Shown here piece by piece: positions 1 to 7,413 of a stretch of 8,147 nucleotides of DNA. Each line of letters begins with the position of its first letter. The stretch's first letter is position 1. Under the pieces are notes generated by a model. The model did not search any database and was not told the origin of the DNA. It saw only the letters and a list, made by a program, of their open reading frames with translations. The stretch is from an archaeon (GTDB taxonomy: Archaea; Thermoproteota; Nitrososphaeria; Nitrososphaerales; Gagatemarchaeaceae): NCBI GenBank assembly GCA_021822995.1, contig JAKAPN010000038.1, positions 1-8,147 on the forward strand. The letters are read 5' to 3'. The position numbers were made by a program, and so were the translations under genes.

Positions 1-1
1 C

Positions 2-652
2 GCCCAAGCGCTTTCCAGCGGCGCGATAGGTGACCTCTATCTGACCTTCCAGTCTTACACATACTACTTCATCACAAACAGCGGCTGTCCCACCGGCACG
101 GGTTACTCGGGCTACTGCATGGAGACGGCCGCCGGCGATACAGGTTCCGGGTTCGCAATCCCGACGGCAACAGCGTCCGGAATGATGCTCGGCTTTTCAG
201 TCCAACTCACCGACCTCAACCCTCAAAGCAAGGATATCATCCTCGACCAGTTCACCCTCATTTACCAAAACGTCTTCTACGGGAACCAGCACGTGAACCT
301 CTTCCCATGGTACATCGCCAGCGTCGGGTCGAAGACAGGCAACATGATCCCTATCTTCAACCAGTATACTCCGGTGGTACTCCATTACAACCAAGCGGTT
401 ACCGTCTATTTCGTCGCCTCAACCTGCGTGGCCGCTGCAGTGGGCCCCAATGATGGATGTTCGAACTACTCCGGTGCCCCGACATGCACCAGCGGCAATG
501 GGCAACTGTGCGTTGCCGGGACAGCAACGACGACCTTCATCCTCTCTAACGGTTGGGAACTCACCCCTGGGAGTTACTCCATCAGCACTCTTACCTACAG
601 CGAAGGCGACTACGGCCAAAACAGCCCCTTCGTCTCGACACTCTTCTACTAG
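2..652 (+). CDS. Secreted pilin-like / surface protein, C-terminal part (5' end outside window)
   Basis: An open frame runs from the window edge to TAG at 650-652, giving 216 visible residues; the true start lies upstream. An internal ATG at 119 exists, but the frame is open and compositionally similar before it, so it is not the start. The visible part is rich in Ser, Thr, Gly, Tyr and Asn with few charges and alternating hydrophobics, as in an extracellular beta-sandwich. Examples are the strand-like runs around GFSVQLTDLNP (64-74) and ILDQFTLIYQN (80-90). Six cysteines (about 29, 39, 142, 153, 162, 170 of the visible part) are grouped as two plus four and could form three disulfides. The stop lies 10 nt before the start of the pilus ATPase, and the ATPase ribosome-binding site overlaps this stop, so the two are probably co-transcribed. 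Position just before ATPase and platform genes suggests a pilin or minor pilin. The diagnostic class III signal peptide would be in the missing N-terminus, so this is inference. I do not recognise the exact family. Confidence 0.85.
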   Translation, partial: AQALSSGAIGDLYLTFQSYTYYFITNSGCPTGTGYSGYCMETAAGDTGSGFAIPTATASGMMLGFSVQLTDLNPQSKDIILDQFTLIYQNVFYGNQHVNLFPWYIASVGSKTGNMIPIFNQYTPVVLHYNQAVTVYFVASTCVAAAVGPNDGCSNYSGAPTCTSGNGQLCVAGTATTTFILSNGWELTPGSYSISTLTYSEGDYGQNSPFVSTLFY

Positions 653-655
653 GTG
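651..655 (+). promoter_or_regulatory. Ribosome-binding site of the pilus ATPase
   Basis: AGGTG matches the archaeal anti-Shine-Dalgarno complement (GGAGGTG) and ends 7 nt before a TTG codon at 663. It overlaps the TAG stop of the upstream gene. It decides the start: the upstream ATG at 450 would make about 70 extra residues read out of frame through the preceding gene, and the ATG at 768 has no such site. Confidence 0.7.
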
Positions 656-662
656 CTTTGGC

Positions 663-2285
663 TTGAAGTTTGGTTCCGGAGGCAAGAAAGGGAAGGGAGC
701 GGTCGAGAAGGCGGAACAGAAGCGCAGTTTCGTAGTCAGATTCCCGTTCACTGGGACTCCGGTTCCAATGGGAGCGAGGCTGCTCGACCGCTATCCGCTC
801 ATCAATCCCTACGCCTACGCCGGAATCGTAGAGGACGAGAACGGAGGTAGGAAATACTATCTCGACGAGGTCCCGTTGACACCCCCGGAAGCCCGAGTCT
901 ACAGCTACATACTGGACAAGCTTGAGACTGAGCTGAACATTCCGAGGACGGACGTAGACCCCAAGAAGTACTTCGCCGAGCAAGCAAAGAGGATAGTCGC
1001 CAAGTACGGAATCAAGGTGGCCCCACTTCCCTGGGCCAAGATACTTTACTTCGCAGAGAGAGACCTCGTCGGATTTGGGGTCCTTGATGCTATGCTTAGG
1101 GATGCAAACATCGAAGACATCTCCATAGACGGAGTCGGCAAGCCTATCTTCGTCTACCACAGGAGGTTCGAGAGCCTCGCCACCAACGTCGTCTTTTCGA
1201 AGGACGCAGACCTTGACAATCTGATTACGAGGCTGGCGCACATGGCCGGGAAGCACATCTCGACGGCGTTCCCCATCTTGCAGGGCACACTCCCTGGTCG
1301 GCACAGACTCCTTGCGACCTTCAGACGCGAGATATCACCCTACGGAAGCACCCTGACAATCCGCAAATTCCGGGAGGACCCGCTCACAATCGTCGACCTG
1401 CTGAACTCCCAGGTCATCGACCAGAAGATGGCCGCCTACTTCTGGCTCCTGATGGAGAACAAGGCGACCGCTCTCGTGGTGGGCTCTACCGGGAGCGGAA
1501 AAACTACGCTCCTCAACGCACTACTCACCTTGACTCGGAGCAATTCGAAGATCGTCACCATCGAAGAGGTGCAGGAGGTGAACATCCCCCACTTCAATTG
1601 GAGCGCGCTCCTGGCGAGGGAGAACTACGGTACGACGGCCGATGTCTCAAGCCAGGTGAATCTTTTCGACCTGGTCAAGGCGGCCATGAGGATGAGGCCC
1701 GACATCATCGTGGTCGGAGAGGTGAGGGGAGAAGAAGCCTACGTTCTGTTCCAGGCGATAAGCACAGGTCACGGTGGGATGTGCACTGTCCACGCTGACG
1801 ATGTCGACTCCGCCATTCAAAGGCTGACCTCAAAGCCAATGGACGTTCCTCCTGCGTTCATACCCTTCCTCGACTTGACATTCACTGTCAGGAGGATCTC
1901 GGTCCCCAACCCCGGAGGTGGTTTCAGAGCGGTCCGCAGGATAGTTTCGGTCGACGAGGTTACCAAAGTTGGGGATTACTTCAACATGTTCAGATGGAAT
2001 CCCGCGACGGATACGCAAAAGCCCGCGGAACTGCGGGGGAGCCCCAAGCTGAATAGACTGGCAAAGGACCTTGGGCTTAGGCTGGCTGACATCACGGAGG
2101 AGCTCAACAGGAGGGCGGTAGTCCTGCGTTGGCTGCAGGAGCGCGGAGTCCGAAACTTCAGGGACGTCTCGACAATCCTGGAGGACTACGCTGCCAGGCC
2201 CGGCCCCGTCTTCCAGAGGGCGGTCAAGGAGCTGGGGATTGCCGGGACCCCGGAGGCGATATCCTCAGAAGGGTTCACGCTTTGA
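663..2285 (+). CDS. Archaeal type IV pilus / FlaI-like assembly ATPase (TadA/CpaF/VirB11-like, GspE family)
   Basis: This is the hexameric cytoplasmic ATPase that powers assembly of pilin-like subunits through the membrane platform encoded next. With the TTG start it has 540 residues, a normal size for archaeal FlaI/TadA-type ATPases. A basic tail (1-25) is followed by the N-terminal domain (about 36-240). This includes LLDRYPLINPYAY (40-52) and the segment DANIEDISIDGVGKPIFVYH (147-166), typical of the family. The RecA-like core carries Walker A GSTGSGKTT (274-282), an Asp-box equivalent IEEVQEV (300-306), Walker B RPDIIVVGEVRGEEA (345-359, Glu353) and a His box GHGGMCTVHADD (369-380). The C-terminal helical part contains FRWNPATD (443-450) and ELNRRAVVLRWL (480-491), as in archaeal relatives. 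The Asp box has Glu where the usual IED has Asp. The gene overlaps the next one by 4 nt (TTGA). Family assignment is firm; the choice between adhesion pilus and another filament type is not settled by sequence. Confidence 0.97.
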   Translation: MKFGSGGKKGKGAVEKAEQKRSFVVRFPFTGTPVPMGARLLDRYPLINPYAYAGIVEDENGGRKYYLDEVPLTPPEARVYSYILDKLETELNIPRTDVDPKKYFAEQAKRIVAKYGIKVAPLPWAKILYFAERDLVGFGVLDAMLRDANIEDISIDGVGKPIFVYHRRFESLATNVVFSKDADLDNLITRLAHMAGKHISTAFPILQGTLPGRHRLLATFRREISPYGSTLTIRKFREDPLTIVDLLNSQVIDQKMAAYFWLLMENKATALVVGSTGSGKTTLLNALLTLTRSNSKIVTIEEVQEVNIPHFNWSALLARENYGTTADVSSQVNLFDLVKAAMRMRPDIIVVGEVRGEEAYVLFQAISTGHGGMCTVHADDVDSAIQRLTSKPMDVPPAFIPFLDLTFTVRRISVPNPGGGFRAVRRIVSVDEVTKVGDYFNMFRWNPATDTQKPAELRGSPKLNRLAKDLGLRLADITEELNRRAVVLRWLQERGVRNFRDVSTILEDYAARPGPVFQRAVKELGIAGTPEAISSEGFTL

Positions 2286-4012
2286 AGTCGGTACCGCGTG
2301 GGACCGTCGAGCCGAAGGCCAGCCTGGGCCCTCTCGATGTTGTCTCGGGATTTGCCTATCGGCTCTTTGGTCGCTACGCTGACGGTGTCGCCGCTAACAC
2401 TCCATGGCTCAGGGACGAGATATTGAAGTCGAATATGCGCATCACGCCGGAAGGCCTGATCTCACTGGCATTCTTTGGGAGCGTCGTCTCCGCCCTGGTT
2501 TTTGTCGTGGAGTTCGCCGTCGCCCTGGCCTTCGCCAGCCCGATACTCCTGCTAATCTCTGGCGCCTTCGCTGCGACCCCTGCGCTCGTCTTTCTCATCA
2601 TAATGCGTGCCCCCCGCATCAGCCAGGGCTCCAGAGCTGCGGCCCTGGACAACGAGTTGCCGTTCGTTGTAGGGTTCATCGTCGTCCTTGCAGGCGGAGG
2701 GATTTCTCCGATCGCTTCGCTAAGGCGGATCGCCAAGATGTCAGAAATATTCCCCAACGCCGCCAAAGAGGCTCGGCGCGTGCTCCTCGACATCGACGTC
2801 TTCGGACTCGACCCGATCACCGCTTTGGAGAAAGCGGCTGAGACCAGTCCCAACAAGCCGTTCTCCGAGCTTCTCTACGGCTATACGACGATCATCAAGA
2901 CCGGAGGAGATCTGAACTCGTTCTTGGCGAACAAGCTGAAGGAGATCTATGAGAGCAGGGCGCTGAAGGTCAAGAAGTCATCTGACACCATCGGGACGCT
3001 CGCCGAAGGGTACATCACAATCACCTCGGTGCTGGGAATCAGCCTGTTCGTGCTCTTCCAGGCCGAGGCGCTAATCAGCCATAACTCCTCCGGGCTCCAG
3101 GGAGTCGAGGTCTTCGGGCTCGTGGGAGTGCCGCTCTTTTCAGTCCTTTTCCTTTACGTGCTGAACGGAGTTCAAGCCCGTTTCCCATATGTTGACTACT
3201 ATCCGTACAAAGTCTTCGCCCTTTCGGCCCCGGTGGGTATCGTGGTGTTTCTTGTCCCGCTACCTCTGGACCTCTTCCTCCATACCTCGACAGCACTGAT
3301 GGCAGCGACCTTGCCGGCAATGGTGGTCGCGATGAAGTCAGGCAGAGAAAGGAACGCCCTCGAAAAGGCCCTTCCAGACTTCTTCAGGGACTTTTCAGAA
3401 GGCAGGAAGATAGGGCTCTCCCCAGAGCAGACGATACAATCCCTCGCCGACAAGCACTACGGACTCCTCTCAAAGCACGTCAAGAAGATGAGTTCGCAAG
3501 TATCCTGGGGAGTCTCCACGGTCAAGGTGATCTCCACCTTCGCTTCGGAAGTGAGAAGCTGGGTGACAAGGGAGGCAGGCATGCTTCTTGCAGAGGTGAT
3601 CGACGTGGGGGGAGGAACGGTGCGGAGCTTCTCTGACATGGCTGACTTCACAAGAAAGATGAACGACCTCGAGAGTGAGAAACGCTCCACGCTGAAGCCG
3701 TACCTTTTCATCAACTACTTTGCCGCGATCATGGTCGTCGTCACCACCTTCATCATGGTCTACTTCATCTCTACCCCTATCAAGTTCGCAAACTCTGGCA
3801 GTTTTGCCGCCCCACTCCCGACCATAAACCGCGGTGACATAGGCATCCTCCTCACCGTGTCAGTGTTCGAGAGCTGGTTCATCGGCATAGTCGCTGGGAA
3901 GATGGGAGAGGGGAGCGTCGCGGACGGGTTCAAGCACGCTTTCGCGCTGGTGCTGATCGCGCTCCTTTCCGTTGTGGTCGCCCAGGCCGTGATGCACATC
4001 AGTATCCTTTGA
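2282..4012 (+). CDS. Type IV pilus assembly platform membrane protein (FlaJ/TadC-like, two T2SSF domains)
   Basis: This is the polytopic inner-membrane platform on which the assembly ATPase acts. The chosen TTG start at 2282 gives 576 residues and overlaps the ATPase stop as TTGA, implying translational coupling; no strong ribosome-binding site is visible. The next in-frame ATG (residue 52) would cut off the conserved-looking FAYRLFGRYADGV helix (24-36), so it is less likely. A frame extension upstream to 2129 lies inside the ATPase gene. The layout is two membrane segments (about 58-82, 86-108) and a first cytoplasmic T2SSF-type domain (about 120-228, with LPFVVGFIVVLAGGGISP and a TGGDLNSFL turn). 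Four membrane segments follow (238-260, 275-296, 309-330, 335-352), then a second T2SSF-type domain (about 359-470, with ALPDFFRDFSEGRKIGLSP). Three segments close the protein (about 474-497, 523-540, 551-573). The duplicated domain and roughly 570-residue length are characteristic of archaeal FlaJ-type platforms. Segment boundaries are by eye. Confidence 0.95.
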   Translation: MKSVPRGTVEPKASLGPLDVVSGFAYRLFGRYADGVAANTPWLRDEILKSNMRITPEGLISLAFFGSVVSALVFVVEFAVALAFASPILLLISGAFAATPALVFLIIMRAPRISQGSRAAALDNELPFVVGFIVVLAGGGISPIASLRRIAKMSEIFPNAAKEARRVLLDIDVFGLDPITALEKAAETSPNKPFSELLYGYTTIIKTGGDLNSFLANKLKEIYESRALKVKKSSDTIGTLAEGYITITSVLGISLFVLFQAEALISHNSSGLQGVEVFGLVGVPLFSVLFLYVLNGVQARFPYVDYYPYKVFALSAPVGIVVFLVPLPLDLFLHTSTALMAATLPAMVVAMKSGRERNALEKALPDFFRDFSEGRKIGLSPEQTIQSLADKHYGLLSKHVKKMSSQVSWGVSTVKVISTFASEVRSWVTREAGMLLAEVIDVGGGTVRSFSDMADFTRKMNDLESEKRSTLKPYLFINYFAAIMVVVTTFIMVYFISTPIKFANSGSFAAPLPTINRGDIGILLTVSVFESWFIGIVAGKMGEGSVADGFKHAFALVLIALLSVVVAQAVMHISIL

Positions 4013-4020
4013 GTCGCGAC

Positions 4021-4089
4021 ATGAACTTCGAATTCTTACCCCGATTCCCTGTTGCTGAAATAACACGGAGGAGACCAACTCCGGTTTGA
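4021..4089 (+). other. Possible 22-codon leader ORF before the surface-protein gene
   Basis: An ATG at 4021 opens a 22-residue frame (begins MNFEFLPRF, ends RRRPTPV). Its TGA at 4087-4089 overlaps the TTG start of the next gene as TTGA, the same overlap type as at 2282. It fills almost the whole 73-bp gap and contains the downstream ribosome-binding site. No clear Shine-Dalgarno site precedes its ATG. It may be a translated coupling peptide or chance; no family resemblance is visible. Confidence 0.2.
4067..4074 (+). promoter_or_regulatory. Ribosome-binding site of the Ig-repeat surface protein
   Basis: GGAGGAGA is a strong purine-rich Shine-Dalgarno match. It ends 11 nt before the TTG at 4086, a slightly long but usable spacing. 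The next in-frame candidate, TTG at 4119, has a poorer upstream site (AGGGG) and would shorten the basic N-region of the signal peptide. An ATG at residue 16 would remove it entirely. Confidence 0.55.
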
Positions 4090-6647
4090 TTAGAGGACCT
4101 GGACGATACAGGGGCCACTTGGCAAAGCTCATGCCCCTCCTGCTCCTTGGGATCCTGCTTGCTTCACTTCTTCCGGCAGCGGTTTCCACCTCGTCTCCCC
4201 AGAACCAGGGGTTGACCTTCGTCCTCACTAGTGTACCCCCGACTTTGCCTGCTGACGGTCAGGTATACGGGTCGCTGGTCGTTTCGCTGGAGAACGCATC
4301 GAGGCTTCCGGCTGTAGCCCCCGCCAACATCTCGGTGTATCTTTCTTCTGACAGCCCGAGCATAGCTAGCGTCTCGTCCCAGGTGACCATCCAGGAGGGA
4401 CGCACCTTCGCTGTCGCACAGATCACGACCAGCTCCACCCCTGGGTCATCCAACATAACCGCAACCTCTCCAGGGTTGAGAACTGCGTCGGTTTTGATTA
4501 GAACAGTGGTCCCAAGCGGATTCCCGGACCACCTCGCAGTGTTCGTCGTGCCTCCGGTCCAGTTAGCCGAACCCACCCCCATACAGGGCCAGGTCGTGGT
4601 CCAGGTCGAAGACGACTTGGGCATCCCGGCAAGAACGTCAAGCCCCCTGACAGTTTCAGTAACTTCCTCCGACTCGGCCGTGGCCAACGTATCTTCCGCG
4701 CGCCTCGTCATCCCGGCGCAGCAGAGCGTCGGATACGAGGATTATCAGACCGGACTGGTCACAGGCTCTTCTAGTATCACTGTGTCTGCCGCCGGTTTCG
4801 CTTCTGGGTCATCCGGGTTACAGGTCGTAAGACCCCCGCCCCTCGTGCTAAAAGTGACTACCGAACCCAACCTAATCGCGCCAGGCTCTACCGGGCGGTT
4901 GGTCGTGTCCCTCCTTGACCAGAACGGAGACCCCGCAGAAGCGCCAGCCGATATACAGGTGTTCCTGACCTCCTCCAACCTTTCGTTGGCGGTAATTGCA
5001 GGGACGGTCGGCCTCAACCCGGTCGAGCTCACGATACCAAGAAACCAAGTTTACGCCGAGACTACTTTCACCAGTGGTTCGATAGGAAAAACAAATACCA
5101 CCATCACTGCGTCAGCCCACGGGCTCGTAACCGGTTTCGCACAGGTCTCTGTAAAGCCAATCGAGCCCGCTACCGTGCTCCGCCTCTTCCTTGCTCCCAA
5201 CCCGGTCCCCTCTGACGGCAAGTCGACCCTCGCGATAGGCATCGGACTTGGCGCTCCCAAAAACAGTACGCTCTTCCCTTCTGAGGCAGGTTCGACGTTC
5301 CCCGTGGTGGTCACCGCCTCCGACAATGCCACTGGCAAAGTTATCGAAAGCGTCACAGTCACGTTCGCACGGGGCACGAGTTATGCGGTTGCCGAGTTCA
5401 ACTCGACGCTTCTCCCGAGCGTGACGACGATCACAGCATCAGCCCAGGACCTTTCGCCCGCCCAGGCCCTGATGGCCACACTGAACCCAGACCTCCCCAT
5501 CGGAGCTCCGCCATCGAGCGCGGCGATCACCCCAGTCCTATCGTCTCTCCCCGCCGATGGGAACCAGTACGAGGCTCTTGTAGTCCGGTTGCAGGACCGT
5601 TCCGGGGACCCCGCCATAGCCCCCACCGCCATCTCAGTCCAGCTATCCCTGAACAGGTCAGACCTGGTCCAGCTCGGAGCCGCAAACGGGGTCGTGACAA
5701 TCCCGGCGGGACGGGGGTATGTGATAGTTAACGCGACCACCTTCGCGGTTCAGGGGATTGCGAACGTCACCGCAGAATCCACCGGACTGGCGTCCTCGTG
5801 GACTCTGTTGAAGACTACTGCACTATCACCCGAGAGGCTCGCGTTGTACGTTTCGCCGTCCAGCACTTTGCTCCCCCCTGTAGGCCCAGCAGCGCTGCTT
5901 GCCGTGCAGCTCCAAGACTCCGCGGGGAACCCTGCAAGTGCAAGGGCGGATACGACGATCACGCTGTCCAGTTCGAACACTTCGCTCATATCGGAGCCGC
6001 TCCCTATCACCATTCCTGCTCACGCGGACTTCAACCTCGTCTACCTGAACGCGACCACTCGCGGGACTGCTGTCCTCACGGCCATCTCGCCCGGGCTGCA
6101 GTCGAGCGAGGTGAGCTTCACTTACTCTCGGGTTGCGACCGGGGTGTTCCTGTACGCCAATCCCCTCACTGTTTACCCCAACCAGACGGTGACCCTTACA
6201 GCGGACGTCTACTTCATGAGCCGGCCTCTCCAGAACGCCACTGTCATCTGGCACGTCACAGATGGGACCGTTGCCCAAGACAGCACCCTTACTGGGGCGA
6301 CGGGGTCGTCATCTGTTATTGCGACCCCCACAGGCACGGGAGCGATGTCAGTTTACGCCACGATCTCCAGCCCATACTTCGCCCCTCTGAACTCCAGCAA
6401 CGCCCAGTCTATTGTGCTCAACTATCCGACCCCGCCCGCCAAGCCGAACCTGCTACAACAGATTCTCGGCAACCACCTTTACCTCGGGGGGATCGCTGCG
6501 GCTGTCGTGCTCGTCGCGATCATCGTTATCGTGCTACTCCGAAGGCGGGGACGGGAAGAAGTCGAGGATGAAGGGTTCGACATCGGCGCTGCCCCAGGCG
6601 AAGGGACGGCGTTCGACATGCGGGACGGAAAGTTCCCTCTCTTCTAG
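4086..6647 (+). CDS. Membrane-anchored surface protein with tandem Ig-like repeats
   Basis: This is an 853-residue secreted protein of unknown specific function, downstream of the pilus genes on the same strand. A basic N-region (RGPGRYRGHLAK) and hydrophobic core (about 16-33, ending LLPAAVS) make a conventional signal peptide, not an obvious class III pilin signal. About seven beta-sandwich repeats of 95-110 residues follow (roughly 43-141, 146-248, 252-358, 362-468, 477-580, 583-682, 684-780). A recurring core runs: PADG or PxG, a strand such as LVVSLxD, xGxPAxAPAxIxVxLSSS, an ITIP-like strand, then ITASxxGL. This resembles invasin/Big-type Ig-like folds. A PTPPAKP linker (781-787), one membrane helix (about 797-818) and a charged 35-residue tail starting RRRGREEVEDEG come last. 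About 17 N-X-S/T sequons are scattered through the ectodomain, consistent with archaeal N-glycosylation. There are no cysteines in the mature ectodomain, unlike the pilin-like protein upstream. Likely roles are adhesin, S-layer-associated partner or a filament-anchoring stalk. Coding status is firm; function is inferred from architecture and context. Confidence 0.92.
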   Translation: MIRGPGRYRGHLAKLMPLLLLGILLASLLPAAVSTSSPQNQGLTFVLTSVPPTLPADGQVYGSLVVSLENASRLPAVAPANISVYLSSDSPSIASVSSQVTIQEGRTFAVAQITTSSTPGSSNITATSPGLRTASVLIRTVVPSGFPDHLAVFVVPPVQLAEPTPIQGQVVVQVEDDLGIPARTSSPLTVSVTSSDSAVANVSSARLVIPAQQSVGYEDYQTGLVTGSSSITVSAAGFASGSSGLQVVRPPPLVLKVTTEPNLIAPGSTGRLVVSLLDQNGDPAEAPADIQVFLTSSNLSLAVIAGTVGLNPVELTIPRNQVYAETTFTSGSIGKTNTTITASAHGLVTGFAQVSVKPIEPATVLRLFLAPNPVPSDGKSTLAIGIGLGAPKNSTLFPSEAGSTFPVVVTASDNATGKVIESVTVTFARGTSYAVAEFNSTLLPSVTTITASAQDLSPAQALMATLNPDLPIGAPPSSAAITPVLSSLPADGNQYEALVVRLQDRSGDPAIAPTAISVQLSLNRSDLVQLGAANGVVTIPAGRGYVIVNATTFAVQGIANVTAESTGLASSWTLLKTTALSPERLALYVSPSSTLLPPVGPAALLAVQLQDSAGNPASARADTTITLSSSNTSLISEPLPITIPAHADFNLVYLNATTRGTAVLTAISPGLQSSEVSFTYSRVATGVFLYANPLTVYPNQTVTLTADVYFMSRPLQNATVIWHVTDGTVAQDSTLTGATGSSSVIATPTGTGAMSVYATISSPYFAPLNSSNAQSIVLNYPTPPAKPNLLQQILGNHLYLGGIAAAVVLVAIIVIVLLRRRGREEVEDEGFDIGAAPGEGTAFDMRDGKFPLF
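4212..6425 (+). repeat. Seven tandem Ig-like domain repeats within the surface protein
   Basis: The repeats are visible at protein level, not as near-identical DNA. Units 1 and 5 align best: PADGQVYGSLVVSLENAS against PADGNQYEALVVRLQDRS. Next come APANISVYLS against APTAISVQLS, then NITATSPGL against NVTAESTGL. Units 2, 3 and 6 share the strand after QDxxGxPA and the IPA or IPR strand. Unit 4 carries extra residues (about 390-420), and unit 7 lacks the SxGL ending and is most divergent. The divergence argues for an old array rather than recent amplification. Confidence 0.75.
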
Positions 6648-6720
6648 GTGAACACGCGACCGCAGCCTAAAACGGAACTCACGTTCGCATCCGGCTTCCC
6701 GACCCTCTGCCTAGCCTGCT
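6648..6720. other. Convergent intergenic spacer
   Basis: This is the gap between the stop of the + strand surface-protein gene and the stop of the - strand KaiC-like gene. I see no strong hairpin and no oligo-T run on either strand of the kind that ends archaeal transcripts. Only a short GAAC-TCAC-GTTC inverted repeat (4-bp arms) is present. Transcripts may read into each other here. Confidence 0.5.
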
Positions 6721-7395
6721 CTACTTCCCTATCGTGAACGGTATCCACTTCTGCGCCAGCGGGGTCCCCTGCATCCTGCTCGCCATCATGAACCTCCCCT
6801 GGTCCGACACCTTCATCTTGACAGTCCCGTCGGTGGAGTACTCCACGGCCGCGATCGTCCTAGGCGCGTGGACCCCCTCCTCGAGGAGCAAGAGCCCAGT
6901 CACCCCGAGCTCCCTTAGCTTCAGCCTGAGGTAGTCCAGGAACCGGAGGGACTTGTCCACCCCCACGTACCTGACAAAGTCTGTGAACGAGTCCACCACC
7001 AGCCGCTCGTCCCTTGCCGGGGTCACCTTGCTGTCCTCCAGGAGCTTCCCCAGCGTAAGCGACACGTCGTTCAGGGACGAGAGCGGGGCAGAGTATTTCG
7101 ACCTCTTCCCCCCCAGCCTCCACGAGTAACAATCGAGCACTCGGAGCCGTTCAGGGACCCCCTGCGTCCACTTGAACATCCCCATCGTGTCTCCTATGTC
7201 CTGCTCGGACTCCGACGTCGACACCAGGAAGGCGCTTTCGCCGTCCCCCCCGTCCAGCCCGCTGTGGAGGAACAGCTTCCCGAAGATGCTCTTCCCTGCC
7301 CCCGGGGGACCGAGCACCAGCACCAGCGACCCCTTCGGGACACCGCCTAGGAGCGCGGCGTCGAGCTCCGGCACGCCTACCTTCAGCCTGTGCAT
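6721..7395 (-). CDS. Single-domain KaiC-like (RadA-superfamily) ATPase
   Basis: This 224-residue protein belongs to the KaiC/GvpD/RAD55-type RecA-superfamily ATPases, which in archaea are mostly of unknown or signalling function. The opening RLKVGVPELDAALLGGVPKGS (3-23) is the standard KaiC-domain N-terminus. Walker A GPPGAGKS is at 29-36 and Walker B RLVVDS at 131-136. The segment LVSTSESE (57-64) occupies the place of the KaiC strand carrying catalytic Glu residues, probably Glu62. The C-terminus (MQGTPLAQKWIPFTI, 208-222) resembles the KaiC terminal hairpin MRGT...PF. No second KaiC domain, zinc site or membrane segment is visible. The ATG start at 7395 has no good Shine-Dalgarno site and lies 27 nt from the palindromic TATA-like element, so a leaderless transcript is likely. 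It is divergent from the second KaiC-like gene. A regulatory role for the neighbouring pilus is possible but unsupported beyond proximity. Confidence 0.88.
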   Translation of the reverse strand: MHRLKVGVPELDAALLGGVPKGSLVLVLGPPGAGKSIFGKLFLHSGLDGGDGESAFLVSTSESEQDIGDTMGMFKWTQGVPERLRVLDCYSWRLGGKRSKYSAPLSSLNDVSLTLGKLLEDSKVTPARDERLVVDSFTDFVRYVGVDKSLRFLDYLRLKLRELGVTGLLLLEEGVHAPRTIAAVEYSTDGTVKMKVSDQGRFMMASRMQGTPLAQKWIPFTIGK

Positions 7396-7413
7396 GGCCC
7401 CGGCCTTTTCCTG

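Noticed and set aside
450..662. Upstream ATG extension of the pilus ATPase
   Set aside because: It would read about 70 residues out of frame through the preceding secreted-protein gene, with no family resemblance. The TTG at 663 has a well-spaced AGGTG site.
591..1304. Long open frame on the - strand opposite the ATPase
   Set aside because: No recognisable motif, and it lies opposite a strongly conserved gene, so it is a GC-driven shadow.
2129..2281. Upstream extension of the platform protein inside the ATPase gene
   Set aside because: The added sequence is an out-of-frame reading of the conserved ATPase C-terminus. The TTGA junction at 2282 gives a normal family length.
4083..4502. Similar short strings GGTTTGATTAGA (about 4083) and GGTTTTGATTAGA (about 4490)
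   Set aside because: Only about 12 bases, not extended on either side and with no matching context; treated as chance.
5798..6571. 257-codon alternative + frame inside the Ig-repeat gene
   Set aside because: Its translation is rich in Arg, Pro, Cys and His without domain features, while the overlapping frame continues the Ig-like repeats into the membrane anchor.
6648..6720. Possible terminator hairpin between convergent genes
   Set aside because: Only a 4-bp-arm inverted repeat and no T-run on either strand.
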